A program made the position numbers and the translations under genes. Positions 1 to 10,652 of a stretch of DNA of 64,000 nucleotides are shown piece after piece. Below the pieces are notes generated by a model. That model saw only the letters and a list, made by a program, of their open reading frames with translations. It had not been told where the DNA came from and made no database searches. How positions within the stretch are numbered: position 1 is the stretch's first letter; each line of letters starts with the position of its first letter. This stretch comes from Neurospora intermedia (taxonomy: Eukaryota; Ascomycota; Sordariomycetes; Sordariales; Sordariaceae), in assembly GCA_037102815.1 (NCBI GenBank), contig BTPP01000004.1, positions 4,278,001-4,342,000 on the forward strand. Direction: 5' to 3'.

Positions 1-407
1 ACAGTGATAATCTGCAGGTATGCATGGTATCGAATGGCGTATCCAGGTCGGCGCGAGTAGAAGCGGGCAATGAGGACGGCGATTGGAATGATGAAGAGGA
101 AGGTGATGGCGGCTATCACTCCGTGGCCGATAATGAGACTGTGATATTCGGTCAAGGTCGAGAAGCGATTGCCCATGCCTGTGATTGATGAGAAGAGTCG
201 GAGTTCCTTGTTAGTTACATTCTTTTGATTCAACTATGGATGAAAGAATGGGCCGCACATACCATTGTATCGCATAGTATCAAAGTTGAGACCCTGGAGA
301 TTGGGAAGCAGGAACGTATTCTTCTCAAAATCCCAAGTGCCATCGCCTACCGTCAAGGTATTGGACGAGTAGGAACTCGACCCGGGCGGTGAAAGATTGT
401 TCGCCAT
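1..407 (-). CDS. Cytochrome b561-type integral membrane protein, 5' part (runs off left edge)
   Basis: Two exons are visible on the minus strand: 407-263 (start ATG at 407-405) and 178-1, joined across a GTATGT...CAG intron (179-262). Exon 1 gives 48 codons plus one base and the join restores GGC. The N-terminus has no signal peptide and contains VGDGTWDF and FDTMRYNGMGNRF. The first membrane helix follows, with the stretch YHSLIIGHGVIAAITFLF and then an R-rich loop ending the visible part. A histidine in the first helix after a polar lead is what fungal b561/ferric-reductase-like membrane proteins show, where His pairs bind haem and carry electrons across a membrane. The rest of the helices lie outside the window, so the haem ligands cannot be counted. 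The family call is a recollection of the motif and is moderately secure; a specific role cannot be assigned. Confidence 0.7.
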
Positions 408-3400
408 GGCGGGCGGGCACGACTTGCTGAAGAGACGGCCAGCTCGGAACAGGCCGAGGAAAGATCAAGACAGAAGTTGCTCAATCCCCCGTCTTCTTGC
501 AACCAAGTAAGTACAGGAAGGCACGACGATATTGGCAAAAGTTGGATGAAAAATGGGCGAAGCTGTCGCGCGGCGGTTCGCGCCTGGCAACAAAAAGATT
601 GCCAACCAAGTTCCTGGCTCGGAAACTGGGACCTGGACCAGGAACAGGAAACGGGGGGGGCTGGCATCAACAGGCGCGATACGTAGCGGGGCAGGACAGC
701 CCAGGCACACTGACAGGACAGGACAGCACCAGTTGCGAGCTTTTAGCTGAGCTGAAGTTGGAGGGCTGAGTCGTGACCGATGAGGGATTGTTTACTTCTG
801 GCACTCAGATAGAAGTATTGCCAGTAGGGAGTCGCTGTTGTCGCTATTCGCTACCTCTACCCCGGAGAAAAGACCTTTCAGTGTCTGCACGAATTGCACT
901 TGCACTTGCACTTGCCCTTCCATTCACGGGAATGCACATGACGGGCTTTTCTCCCGGCGCTGGTCGCCCTACTGTCCATTGAACCGTCATGGAACCTGCA
1001 TTCGCGTTGTCCTGTTCGTTACACAAAGTGGGCAAAAGACAGAGACCCTGCAGCGCTGCGGGCAGTTCAAGATTTAGTATGGAGGCTGGGGAAGTGGTTG
1101 GTTGCTGGGGAACCGACGGAGCTTGGGCCACCCCATCCCACCCCAGCCTCCTCACCACACACCACTCACTTCCAGCTTCTCCACTCCCGCAGTTTTGGGA
1201 CGCCAGGAACGGGTAAGGCCCGCCAGGGCAGCTGGGGCGACCAGGGTTGCGCTGTCTTCAGCCCGTCAGATCTGCCACTCTGATGGTGCTTGAGCGCTGT
1301 GAGTGCGGGGAGGGATAGGGCGGGGTTTCCATTCTGCAGGGTAATCACTCTTTTCCATCTTTGACATCTTCCAATTCCCCGGGTTTGGAGTATCATCATC
1401 ATCATCATCTGAAGATAATCTGAAGAGAGGCTACTAAAAAGTCCTTCTTACTGGGCCGTTAACCCATTTCGTGGAGACCCTATGATACAGAACAGTTAAG
1501 CATCTAAAGGTAAACCTTGAATCATCTAATCCCCTCACTCTACTCTCTCCATCGATTTCTTATGTATGTCAAAAAGCGGCTTTCTGAAGTGAGGAATCAA
1601 GCCCTATGAGGCAACGCTTGATTCCAAGCTTCAACGTCTCGCGGTGGCTACATATAAACATGGCCTTGACGACAGTACTTAGCCTCATTTTATATTGCTG
1701 CCCCTGCTATAAGGCTTGGCAATATCGGTCATGTCTGCATTATATCTCCCTTCAACCGCCAATCTACCCTCACCAAAACCCACCAAGTCAATAATTCTAA
1801 GATTTCTTCCCCGACTGTCTCCAAACGACAGCCGTCGTCAACCTCCCTCTCCAACCCAGCGAACCAACCGTCTGCACGTCGCTCTCCCTTCACGGCCCAG
1901 ATCGCATTCGCCTCCTCTAGTTCCCCGACGACATCATCAGCAACACTCGATTCATTATATCGACAGCTTGGTCCTTCAGTATAACCTCTAGTGACCCCTA
2001 CGGCGAGGAGGTCTACCAGTAGGAGCTCAAAGGCAGGCCGTTAGGAGGCCACCGCATCCAGCACTTAGTAATCTATCAAGCCGAAAAAGGGGGTTTGGTG
2101 TGTGAGGTTATGGCCGTGATGGTAGTGGAATTCCTGAAGCTGAAAGACGGGAAAGAGAGCTATGAATCATGATGGTCGCTTTCGGTGCGCATGCCGACGA
2201 TGCTACCCTCGATACGTAGTCATCACCGCATACTTGCACACGAGACTATCTCGTATTCCGTCCTCAATGGAAGACGGAAACAGTTTTTGCTCAAGTAAGC
2301 GCGAGAAGGGACTCCCACAGTCATCGATCGATCACTGCAACACAAGTCGGACATTCTGCTTTGAGCCCAATGTCAGACTTCCGGGGATCTCAGAACAGTC
2401 ACAATGCTGATGTCTTGTTGGCTTGGTTCCTCAAAGAGACCTTTGATCGTGCTCAAAAGGTCACGAAGAACTAACTCAATCCACATCGGATCACATCAGA
2501 ATTTTGGAAGAAGTTTAAAAGAACAATCACACTTGTTGAGACAGAGCATACTAACAGAGTCGGAGAATCAAGTCACGTCGGTTGAAGACACCATAAAGTC
2601 CCGCGCTAATGCGCCTCCTTAGTTTCTAGGGCTATCTTGAGAGGTGGATTATCTCGGCAAGTGGTATCCGACTACCGACCTTCCTAACCGCATTATCTCC
2701 AAGCGTCAGCTAAGTTTGGATCGATGCAAGAGCTCTGTGAAATACGAGAACAGATAGAGGTGATAGCAGCATGGCGGTGACGATGGACCTCTCACAGTAG
2801 CACCCGACTGCCCCAAAAGAAAACCGTCGTCGCTTACCTCGCACTAGGTATGGCAGTCCTACTCGTACACCACACTAGGCGTGCCCGCGGTGTAGTTACC
2901 TCAGCTCTGTCTTGCAGTTGCTCATCGACTGAAACTGCATTTTACAACAGAAGGGTCTGGCCTTCCCTCCGCCACACTCATGATAAGGACGTGGGCATTG
3001 GTCAGCTACTGCGGCCGTCTTCGGCTCATCAACGTCACGGTTCTTGGCGCTTACACTAGGCTCAGTCGGTAACTGCCCGAATGTTACACTGAAGCTCTTA
3101 CTCCAGTCGTCAATACCGTACTGACTTCACCGGTAAAAGCGGGAGTTTCCCATATGTGGGATCGGTAAAGTCATCTTTCCTTTTCTCTCTCGTAAAGCTT
3201 ATACGAGAGCCGTGATGGATGATACTCACTAACGGGGACTGCCAATGCGACCATGCAATACGTGGTTGCACTGGTTCGTTGAACACGGGTTGAACCTCTC
3301 CTGTTCTGGCCAAGTTCGTGATAGCTTCGCTTCGTTCTTACCCTCGTCGCCGACCCGCCGAACCACTAGTGATCACGCTGATCGTCACCGCAATGGGCCC

Positions 3401-3500
3401 ATCATGCCGAATCCGCCGGCCATCTCCCGTCTTCCATGGGTGTCCTTCCCCAGAATTCTCGTGATCCTCATCGGCATTGGTTTGCAGTGCAACCTTCCTT
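408..3500. other. Gene-poor intergenic DNA
   Basis: About 3 kb with no frame I can defend as an intact gene. It holds the promoter side of the b561-type gene at its left, a short (ATC)n run near 1391-1408, and coding-looking but interrupted stretches from about 1.9 to 2.6 kb that are listed separately. I see no tRNA or terminal inverted repeat. Confidence 0.6.
1932..2625 (+). pseudogene. Possible gene or element relic, family unknown
   Basis: On the plus strand several stretches read like coding sequence for tens of codons, for example a piece with DPYGEEVYQ and LVIYQAEKGG near 1.97-2.15 kb and another with LVFRPQWKTE and LLAWFLKETF near 2.2-2.5 kb. They lie in different frames and are interrupted, so no intact product can be read. 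I do not recognise the family. It could be a decayed host gene or a decayed mobile element; the alternative is chance open reading. Confidence is low. Confidence 0.22.
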
Positions 3501-3567
3501 CCTGAGGCCCTTCAGCTGCTACGTCAAGTCACAAAGAAATCTGTAGAAACTCTCTGCTTCTGGACCA

Positions 3568-3575
3568 TTATATAA
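3568..3575 (+). promoter_or_regulatory. TATA box of the secreted wall-protein gene
   Basis: TTATATAA lies about 170 bases before the ATG at 3747 and is followed by a CT-rich leader (CTTCTTCTTCATC-type) that is usual in front of highly expressed fungal genes. The element is seen directly; its activity is inferred. Confidence 0.5.
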
Positions 3576-3746
3576 CTTCCCATCCTCTCTCCCCCATCGA
3601 CTCTGGTCTCTCTTCTTCTTCATCTTCTTCATCAACAGCATCACCAGCAGACACCACTTATACAATTTTTTGGTTAGACACAGAACATCGTCATTGCATC
3701 TATCAGTTCCAGTCTCCATCCCATCCACACCTTTTCACTCTTCACC

Positions 3747-4438
3747 ATGAAGTCTTTCACCTTGTCCGGCGTTCTCGCCGCTCTCACTGCCACCGCTGCC
3801 GTCCAGGCCCAGACCTACTCCCAAGATGGCCCTTTCAACCTCAAGCTCAAGTCCGACGATTCCTCCCTCGACGGCAAGTACCTCTATGCCTGCCACGCCG
3901 GCGCCGCCATTGAGTCGCTGTGCCTTGGCAGCACCGAGAGCCCCGCCGGCTCCTCTTCAGCCTCCTTCTATTACAACTACACCGTCAACGACAACGTTCC
4001 TTCCAACTCCGGTCTCTTGATCTGGAACCTCCAGGCTAACGGCCCAGATGGTGTCATCACCGTCTCTTCCCCTCTGTCTTTTAACTACGACCCTGGTTCT
4101 AACGTTGCCACGACGCTGTTCATGGTATGTTACTCCCTGTCATCCCTCGTCCAGCCGAGTACCACCTACTAACATGACCTTCACAGCCTTCTACTTCCCC
4201 GAGCCTCAATGTCGCCTTTGACAACGAGGACCAGCTGTTTGTTCCTACCTACATCGACGACTCCAAGTATGTTCCGGGCCAATACCCCCAGAATACTGGC
4301 ACCATCGCCCTCCAGAATTGGCAGGCATGCTGGGCGCAAGTTGGAGGCTACTACTACAACGTACTCGCGTGGGTTACTAGCGGCGCGCCGAAGAACCCCA
4401 CTTGCAAGGCTGTGAAGGTGGCCAAGGTTGCGGTCTAG
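3747..4438 (+). CDS. Secreted cell-wall-type protein (DUF7907-like), 209 residues to first stop
   Basis: Exons 3747-4124 and 4187-4438 join in phase 0 across a 62-base intron with a GTATGT donor, a CTAAC branch site and a CAG end. The product begins with a clear signal peptide (MKSFTLSGVLAALTATAAVQA, cleavage expected after AQA or near it). The mature part has GKYLYACHAGAAIE, LCLG, two possible N-glycosylation sites, and a closing block with QNWQACWAQVGGYYY and PTCKAV. Four cysteines are visible in the mature chain, consistent with two disulphides. This resembles the small secreted beta-rich domain called DUF7907 in fungal wall proteins; that match is from memory. The frame stops at TAG 4436-4438, yet the same frame continues at once into PIR-like repeats, so the true protein may be longer (371 residues to the next stop). 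Adhesion or wall assembly is the likely field of action; no enzyme motif is present. Confidence 0.85.
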
Positions 4439-4924
4439 GAGGCTCAACAAGAGAAGCCCCAGGGCGACCAGGTTGGGGAGACTGCTGCTCAGATCCCCGA
4501 CGCCCAGGTACTAAACACTGAGCAGCAAACCTCGGAGGATGACCACGCCGAGAAGGGCTCTGAGGAACAACAGCCCGAGGGTGACTCCGCCGGAGAGGCT
4601 GTTGCCCAGATCGGTGATGGTCAGGTGCAGAGTGTTCCTGCGAATGGGGATGGGGAGGTTGTTAGCCAGATTGGGGATGGACAGATTCAGAATGCTCCCG
4701 CAGAGGAGGGAGAGGACGATGACGAGCCTGTTTCTCAGATCGGCGACGGTCAGGTTCAAAACGACCCTGTGGAGGAAGACACAACTCCTGTCACTCAGAT
4801 CGGTGACGGTCAGGTGCAGAATGCTCCCGCCGAGGAGGATCCTGTTCCCGTTGCTCAGATCGGTGACGGTCAAATCCAGAATACTCCTGTTGCTGTCACT
4901 CAAAGCAACGATGGCCAGATCTAG
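4439..4924 (+). other. In-frame PIR-like tail behind a TAG codon
   Basis: Directly after the TAG at 4436-4438 the same reading frame stays open for 161 codons to a second TAG at 4922-4924. The translation is rich in E, D, Q, P and V and carries repeated Q-I-G-D-G-Q-[VI]-Q units, the signature of yeast PIR wall proteins (consensus Q-[IV]-x-D-G-Q-[IVP]-Q, whose glutamine can be ester-linked to beta-1,3-glucan). The open frame has no ATG before 4625, so it is unlikely to be a separate gene. It is either a tail reached by stop read-through or alternative splicing, or a recently silenced C-terminus of the gene in front. The second TAG sits exactly where a repeat unit expects its last Gln (QI-stop-N), so a CAG-to-TAG change is the simplest reading there. 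Confidence 0.75.
4490..4924 (+). repeat. Seven PIR-type repeat units
   Basis: Units start at 4490 (degenerate, QIPDAQVLN), 4607, 4667, 4736, 4796, 4856 and 4901 (degenerate, QSNDGQI then stop). The five central units all match QIGDGQ[VI]Q[NS]. Spacing is 60 bases in three of the intervals and 45 to 117 in the others, with acidic linkers such as APAEED between units. All are in the frame of the preceding secreted protein. Confidence 0.85.
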
Positions 4925-6411
4925 AACGCTCTCATCAAGGAAGAGCCCGTTGTCCAGGTTAGAGAGGGTAACGAAAGCTGTTCATGAGGATGGTTCTCAC
5001 GCGGACTTCAACGACGAGTATACGAACAAGCTTTCATGGCAAGGAAAATGACGGAGCCCAAGTGGTTGGTTGACTTGGGCAGAACATGCATCATTAATCA
5101 CTAATGGTTTCTTTCTTCAAAGTAATAACAGTCGAAACTCGATGCTTTGGCGTTGAGAAGATTCATAGTTAATACATTTCATTTCATTCACGTTTTCCTG
5201 TGTGTTCTACTTTGCGTTGACTGTGTAGTGACCAAGATTTCATGGTAGGGACGTAGGCAAATGTCGGATTTAGATTCCTTCTTGACACTTGATACTTACC
5301 GACAAGAGTAAGTTGGCATAGAGAATGAGGTAACTAACCACGTGGCAAACATCCCATATATATATCATCAGTTCTGGCATTGGTTGACCAACTGTGTGGG
5401 CGGTGGCGCATGGCTCGGATCTTGATTTCGAAACTTTGCGCCTATACTACCTCTTCTATGTGTGGTTGAGTCTTCGTAAAGCCTCGTACATGGCCTGACT
5501 GAGTGTGAGTGTGATGGCGGTGATGGAGGAGTGGCGGTCGTGAAGAAGGGCTTGCTTCTTGCAAAGTCTGCAGATTAATAGGAAAAAATTTGAGCGTTCA
5601 AAGCATCGGGCCCAAATCGTCACCTTCCAGCTGACAGAAAGAAGAAGAAAAAAAAAAAAGGGATTGGGCCGTAGATGAGTGCCGTCCTCGTTAATCCCGA
5701 GCCAGAGCGGATGGGTGTTCAATTTGTTGCAGGTAGTGGTGGTTATGGTGGTCAAGACGATCGTAGCGGGTTGAGTATCAGAGGTAGGAGAAGTAAGAGT
5801 GGAAATGGAAATAGAAATATACATAGACACGGAAGCAAGGGGGGGACGGAAGAGGAGAGAAGAGGAGGTCTCAAGATGGTGATATAGAATTATACCATGT
5901 AGAAGCGAGAGCCGATTATGTGAATTCCCAACTTGGGAGTCAGGGACAGACATACAGCGAAATTCTTTCTGATCCTTTGCCGAAGGAGTTTGTTTCTTGG
6001 ACGTTGATATGTAGAAAGCAATGTCTCGAGCTTGTTGTTAATGTTAAAGCTGATCTTTCTATTCAATTTCGTGCAACGAAGCTTTCTTTGGTCTTCTGAA
6101 GCAACTACACAAAGTTCGTTGTCCTCGAAACGTATGATGAGTAATAAGGAACATATATGTTGAATTTTTCCGCGACCGCAACCGCAACCCTATCCTATCC
6201 TGCCTGCCCCTGCCCAAGAACCGTCAGACACGTCGGTATACCGCTAAGCCAAAGCGAAGCTGTAAGTAATGGAAGAGAATAATAGGAACTCTATGATACA
6301 CATACTGCAGTCAACTGTCAATTATCCTCAATTATCGGACCAGAAGTGATCCTCCGAGTTCAATGACAACAAAAGTGTTGCATCCCCGAGCTCAGACATG
6401 GTGCGCTTCTC
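4925..6411. other. Intergenic, convergent 3' ends
   Basis: The wall-protein frame ends fully at a TGA near 4985. Beyond it lie probable 3' untranslated sequence, an A-rich run near 5648-5660 and unremarkable sequence up to the stop of the HMG-box gene. Open frames here (for example 5456-5953 minus) are low-complexity and not convincing. Confidence 0.6.
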
Positions 6412-7689
6412 CTATTGCGGCTGTTCAGCCTTCGTCTCCTGATCGGTGTCATTATTGGCCATCTCGACGTCCTCCTGTGTCGCCCGCGGCGTGTCTGTTC
6501 CCTCCTCGCCGGCCTTGGCGCTGCTTGCTTTCCTCTCGTCGGTGGTCTCGGCATCGGCATCAGCATCAACGTCCATCTCCTCGGCCGTGGCACCCTCGGC
6601 ATCATCCGTCTTGCCGATATTGCTTTTCGACGAGCCGCTGGGTTTGTCAGTTGCCTCTGCTTCTGCTGATGCTGATGCTGCCGCCTTCTCCGCGTTGGCT
6701 GCCGCCTCTTCTTCCTCCGCCTTGGCCGCGTCGTAGGCGTCTTTCTCCTTCTTATATCGCTCCGCGTCCCGATCGGCTCGGTCTTCGAACTCTTTCCTGC
6801 GGTCTTCGGGGAGATCTTTCCACTCGCGCGACAACGTCTCTTCTTCGACATCGGTGATATCGCCGTTGTTCTCGTTCTCATTGTCGTTGTCGACATCTTC
6901 GGGGCTGCCGGAGCCTTCGGCGGCTTCCTTGCTGGCCGCCGCCGCCGCCGCCGCCTTTGCCACAGCTGCCTTCTCCTTCGACGCGGCGCGCTTGTCATCA
7001 CAATAGAGCTCAAACGCGCTGCTCGGCTTGAGGGGCCTAAGGGTGCCCTTGTGCAGACCGTTAGTCGGCTGGGCGGCCGAGAAGGCGTCGGAACTCGGCG
7101 ACTGGGTCTGAAGGTTCTGGTTGATAAAGGTGGCGCCTGCGGCAGTAGGCAGGTCGAGGTTGGGCATGGCAGAGGGCTTGCGATGTCCCCGCTTGATACG
7201 CAAGGGCTTCTCCTTTGGCTGCGCGGTTGTGGCTGTCAGCTTACCGACCCGACCTGTGCGTGATTGATGAAGGGATGTATGGTGATGGTGATGATGATGA
7301 TGCTGGTTGTGATGGCGAGTATGTCCGCCCGGATGGAGAGGTGATCCTGGGGGTGATGATATGGCGTCACGTACTGTGGGCGGCGGGCTGGGGCTGCCGT
7401 CAGAGTCCTCCACGTTAGTGCTCGTCCTCTTGGCCAACTGCTCAAGAAGGAACGCTCGCTCCAGCCTCATCTTCTCAACCTGGCGCTTCAGCCGGGCCAG
7501 ACGCAGGCGAGCGGCATCGTTGGCCTCCTCAACCTCGGTGGTGCGCTGCTTCAGCTGGATGCACTTCCTGCGGTAGGCCTCCTCGACCGAGGGAGGCAAC
7601 TGGGGCGGAACTGAGCTCGCTGATGGGGGGCGATGGGCAGAAGGGTCAGTAACCTTTTTCTTCATTTTGAGGATAATGGAGGAAGACAT
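6412..7689 (-). CDS. nhp10: HMG-box protein, Nhp10/INO80-subunit-like, 425 residues
   Basis: Single exon. I chose the ATG at 7689 (MSSSIILKMKKK) over one 20 codons upstream, whose extra hydrophobic stretch does not fit a nuclear protein. Residues about 35-88 form a charged helix/coiled coil (EEAYRRKCIQLKQR, then RLERAFLLEQLAKR) like the N-terminal segment of fungal INO80 HMG subunits and human TFPT. A run of about ten His sits near residues 128-138. The HMG box starts at LRPLKPSSAFELYCDDKR (about 217) and finishes with LSREWKDLPEDRRKEFEDRA (about 286-305). Between them lies an Ala-rich then acidic insertion of some 45 residues. The tail is acidic and Ala-rich, to residue 425. In yeast, Nhp10 binds DNA ends and nucleosomes within the INO80 remodeller. 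The family call is fairly secure; membership of INO80 is inferred. Confidence 0.8.
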   Translation of the reverse strand: MSSSIILKMKKKVTDPSAHRPPSASSVPPQLPPSVEEAYRRKCIQLKQRTTEVEEANDAARLRLARLKRQVEKMRLERAFLLEQLAKRTSTNVEDSDGSPSPPPTVRDAISSPPGSPLHPGGHTRHHNQHHHHHHHHTSLHQSRTGRVGKLTATTAQPKEKPLRIKRGHRKPSAMPNLDLPTAAGATFINQNLQTQSPSSDAFSAAQPTNGLHKGTLRPLKPSSAFELYCDDKRAASKEKAAVAKAAAAAAASKEAAEGSGSPEDVDNDNENENNGDITDVEEETLSREWKDLPEDRRKEFEDRADRDAERYKKEKDAYDAAKAEEEEAAANAEKAAASASAEAEATDKPSGSSKSNIGKTDDAEGATAEEMDVDADADAETTDERKASSAKAGEEGTDTPRATQEDVEMANNDTDQETKAEQPQ

Positions 7690-8693
7690 GACGAGGAATA
7701 ATGGATGGAGAAGGAGGAATTCGCAAAGCGCAATTGCAAGATAAGGCAAGGGATCAAAGGGAAAAAACGGAGGGAGGGCAGAATATGGAGATGTGGGAAC
7801 GTGTCTTGGGTGTTTGGGAACCTGGACCTACCTGGTGCCATTGTTGGAGTAGTTCTACCGTGGTGGTGGTGAATTAATGATTAATAGTGGAGTTGTTCGT
7901 TGTTTGCGATCGTGAATCGTTACAAGAATGACGAACGAAGGGAAAGAAAAAGCAAAGCGACTTGTTGTTTGCGGCGGAAAGCGAGAAGAGAAGGGAGCGT
8001 AAAAAGGGCCGGCCACCTGCTGCTTTAAACCTGCACTGTCTGTCTGTCGGGCGGTCACAATGGAAATGAAGGTTGAAGTTGGGACGGAGAGAAGGAACAA
8101 GTGAATCAATGGACTGGACTGAGTGGACGTGGATGGCGGCGGCGGCGGCGGGACCTGAAAGTCACGAAACGACCAAAACGCCTGTCTGTCCACGTACCGC
8201 TGTAACAATCGCGAAGGGACAAGGCTGATCATGTACCCAAGTACCCAAGTACACCACGTACAGTTACAGGCCCACTATCTCGGTAGGTAGCTAAGAGATT
8301 CCCAGCTCCATGCTGTTCTGGATGCTCCCTCAGGTCTGAAAGTCGACAATTCTTGGTTGCGGGATCAGGGACGGGATGCTCTGGCATATTCTAATAGTAT
8401 GCAGTATGCCTGGAGGTATTAAACGCTTAGCTCTCAACTGAAGCAGCTTCGCCCGAGTGGAGGTCTGAAGCTTTCCTATCCACATAGTTCGGGTGTTGCC
8501 TGCCGTCAGGTCCGTCACTGCTGTCTTCTATCCGCTTCATCGACTTTTTTTGTGGGCCCCGCACCGCTTTGGGGGGGAGGGGAGCTCCTGAGGTCCATTT
8601 GGCATTTGGCTACGGCCAGTGAAGACACCGCAAGACAGAGGAAGCCCGACCCAAACAACAAAGATTCAGGAGAAACACCAGAATCAGCCCACC
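7690..8693. other. Divergent promoter between nhp10-like gene and cct8
   Basis: About 1 kb shared by the two divergent genes. It holds a GTACCCAA tandem near 8232-8250 and a GGCGG tract near 8137-8150. I see no clear TATA box and no convincing gene. Confidence 0.55.
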
Positions 8694-10652
8694 ATGTCCT
8701 TGAATATCCCCAACGCCCCGAACGCCGGTCTGTTCAAAGGCGGCTACAACAAGTAGGTTTTGTCTCTTTTTATTCCCCTGGCTCTGCTTCTTGCCAGCAA
8801 TCGACGTCAAGTCCTACTACCCCGCCAAACTCCCCTCCGTCGCTTTACCTGCGCCTATGCGGTCCCAAGGGGTTCATGATCTATACATACGGCAGTACCA
8901 AGACAGGACCCAAGCTCTAACCATGGCACAACACCAACAGCTACGATTCCGAGGATGGCGCCGTCCTTCGCAACATTGATGCCTGCAGGGCCATCTCCTC
9001 GACCGTCCAGACCTCCCTCGGCCCCTATGGACGCAACAAGATCGTCATCAACCATCTCCAGAAGATGATCCTGACCTCCGACGCCGCTACCATTCTCCGC
9101 GAGCTCGATGTCGTCCACCCCGCCGCCAAGCTGCTGGTCATGGCCAGTCAACAACAAGAATCCGAGATGGGCGATGCCACCAACCTTGTCATCATCCTTG
9201 CCGGTGAGCTCCTGAAGAAGGCCGAGGACCTGTTGCGCATGGGTCTCAAGACTTCCGACATTGTCACCGGTTACGAGCGCGCCCAGAAGATTGCCCTGGA
9301 CACCCTGGAGGAGCTTGTTGTCGACAAGGTGGAGGATTTGCGCTCGCAGGCCGGTTTGAGCAAGGCCATCAGGACCGTTATTGCCAGCAAGCAGAACGGC
9401 AGCGAAGATTTCCTTGCTGATCTGGTCGCCGAGGCCATCCTTGCCGTTCTCCCCAAGAACCCCGCCAACTTCAACGTTGACAACATCCGCGTTGTCAAGA
9501 TTATGGGTGGCAGCCTCGAACAAAGCCGGGTCGTCAAGGGTATGGTCTTCCCCAAGGAGCCCAGCGGCACCGTCAAGAAGGCCAAGAAGGCCAAGGTCGG
9601 TGTCTACACCTGCCCCATCGATACCAGCCAGACCGAGACCAAGGGCACCGTCCTACTACACAACGCCCAGGAGATGCTCGACTTCACAAAGGGAGAGGAG
9701 AACCAGCTCGAGACGATGATCAAGGAGCTCTACAACTCCGGCCTCAGAGTCGTCGTTGCCGGTTCCACAGTCGGTGAGCTGGCGATGCACTACCTCAACA
9801 GATACGGCATCCTGGTTCTCAAGGTTCTGTCCAAGTTCGAGCTCAGGCGCGTATGCAGAGTTGTCGGTGCCACTCCCCTGGCCCGTCTGGGTGCGCCCAT
9901 GCCCGACGAGATGGGCAGCATCGACGTTGTGGAGACTATGGAGATTGGCGGTGACCGCGTTACCGTGTTCAGACAGGAGGATGAGGTTACAAGGACAGCA
10001 ACCCTCGTTCTGCGGGGCGCTACTCAGAACCACCTCGATGATGTTGAGCGTGCCGTCGATGACGGTGTCAACGTTGTCAAGGCCATCACAAAGGATGCTC
10101 GCTTGGTCCCTGGCGCCGGCGCCACTGAGATCCAACTCGTTGAGAGGATACAGGCTATTGGCGAGAGAACCCAGGGTCTCGCGCAGTACTCGATCAAGAA
10201 GTTCGGTGAGGCATTCGAGGTCGTTCCCAGGTTATTGGCCGAGAGCGCTGGTCTGGATGCCACCGAGGTGCTTAGCAGGCTCTACGCCGCCCATCAGAAG
10301 AAGGACACTTGGTCCACAGGTGTGGATATCGAGGTATGTTTCATCCATGTATTCATCCTGATTTCAGCAGTGAACTGACAAGTTTACAGAACAACGACAA
10401 CACCGGTACCCTCGATGCCGTGAAGGAGGGTATTCTCGATCTCCTCGTAACCAAGCAGTGGGCTATCAAGCTCGCCACCGAGGCTGCCAGGACGGTTCTT
10501 TCTGTTGATCAGATTATCGTTGCCAGACAAGCCGGTGGTCCTAAGCCCCCCGGTCCCAACCCTGTAGGTTTCCCACAAGTCCACCCTTTCTTGACTGGCT
10601 TGGAAATTTGTTGCTAACTACCTACCTACGACAGAACTGGGATGAGGACTGA
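8694..10652 (+). CDS. cct8: T-complex protein 1 subunit theta (CCT8), 547 residues
   Basis: Exons 8694-8752, 8941-10333, 10390-10563 and 10635-10652 join in frame to 547 codons plus TGA, the usual length of CCT8. The first join gives GGYNNYDSEDGAVLRN. Group II chaperonin marks are present: TSLGPYGRNK (nucleotide-binding, about 45-53), GDATN at about 97-101 (the theta-type form of the GDGTT ATP motif) and GAGATEIQL in the C-terminal equatorial half. The apical part carries VVKGMVFPKEPSG. CCT8 is one of eight subunits of the cytosolic TRiC ring that folds actin, tubulin and WD40 proteins in an ATP cycle. The first intron (188 bases, GTAGGT donor) lies just after codon 19. The last exon has only five codons (NWDED). 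Assignment is secure. Confidence 0.96.

Noticed and set aside
4267-4530. Alternative intron from the GTATGT at 4267 to the CAG near 4524 that would bypass the TAG before the PIR repeats
   Set aside because: It would delete most of the conserved Cys/Trp-rich end of the secreted domain; signals exist but the product is implausible. Kept only as something for RNA data to exclude.
7259-7382. Intron in the HMG-box gene from a GTACGT to a CACAG that would remove the His tract
   Set aside because: The join shifts the frame into an early stop, so the reading frame through the His tract is preferred.
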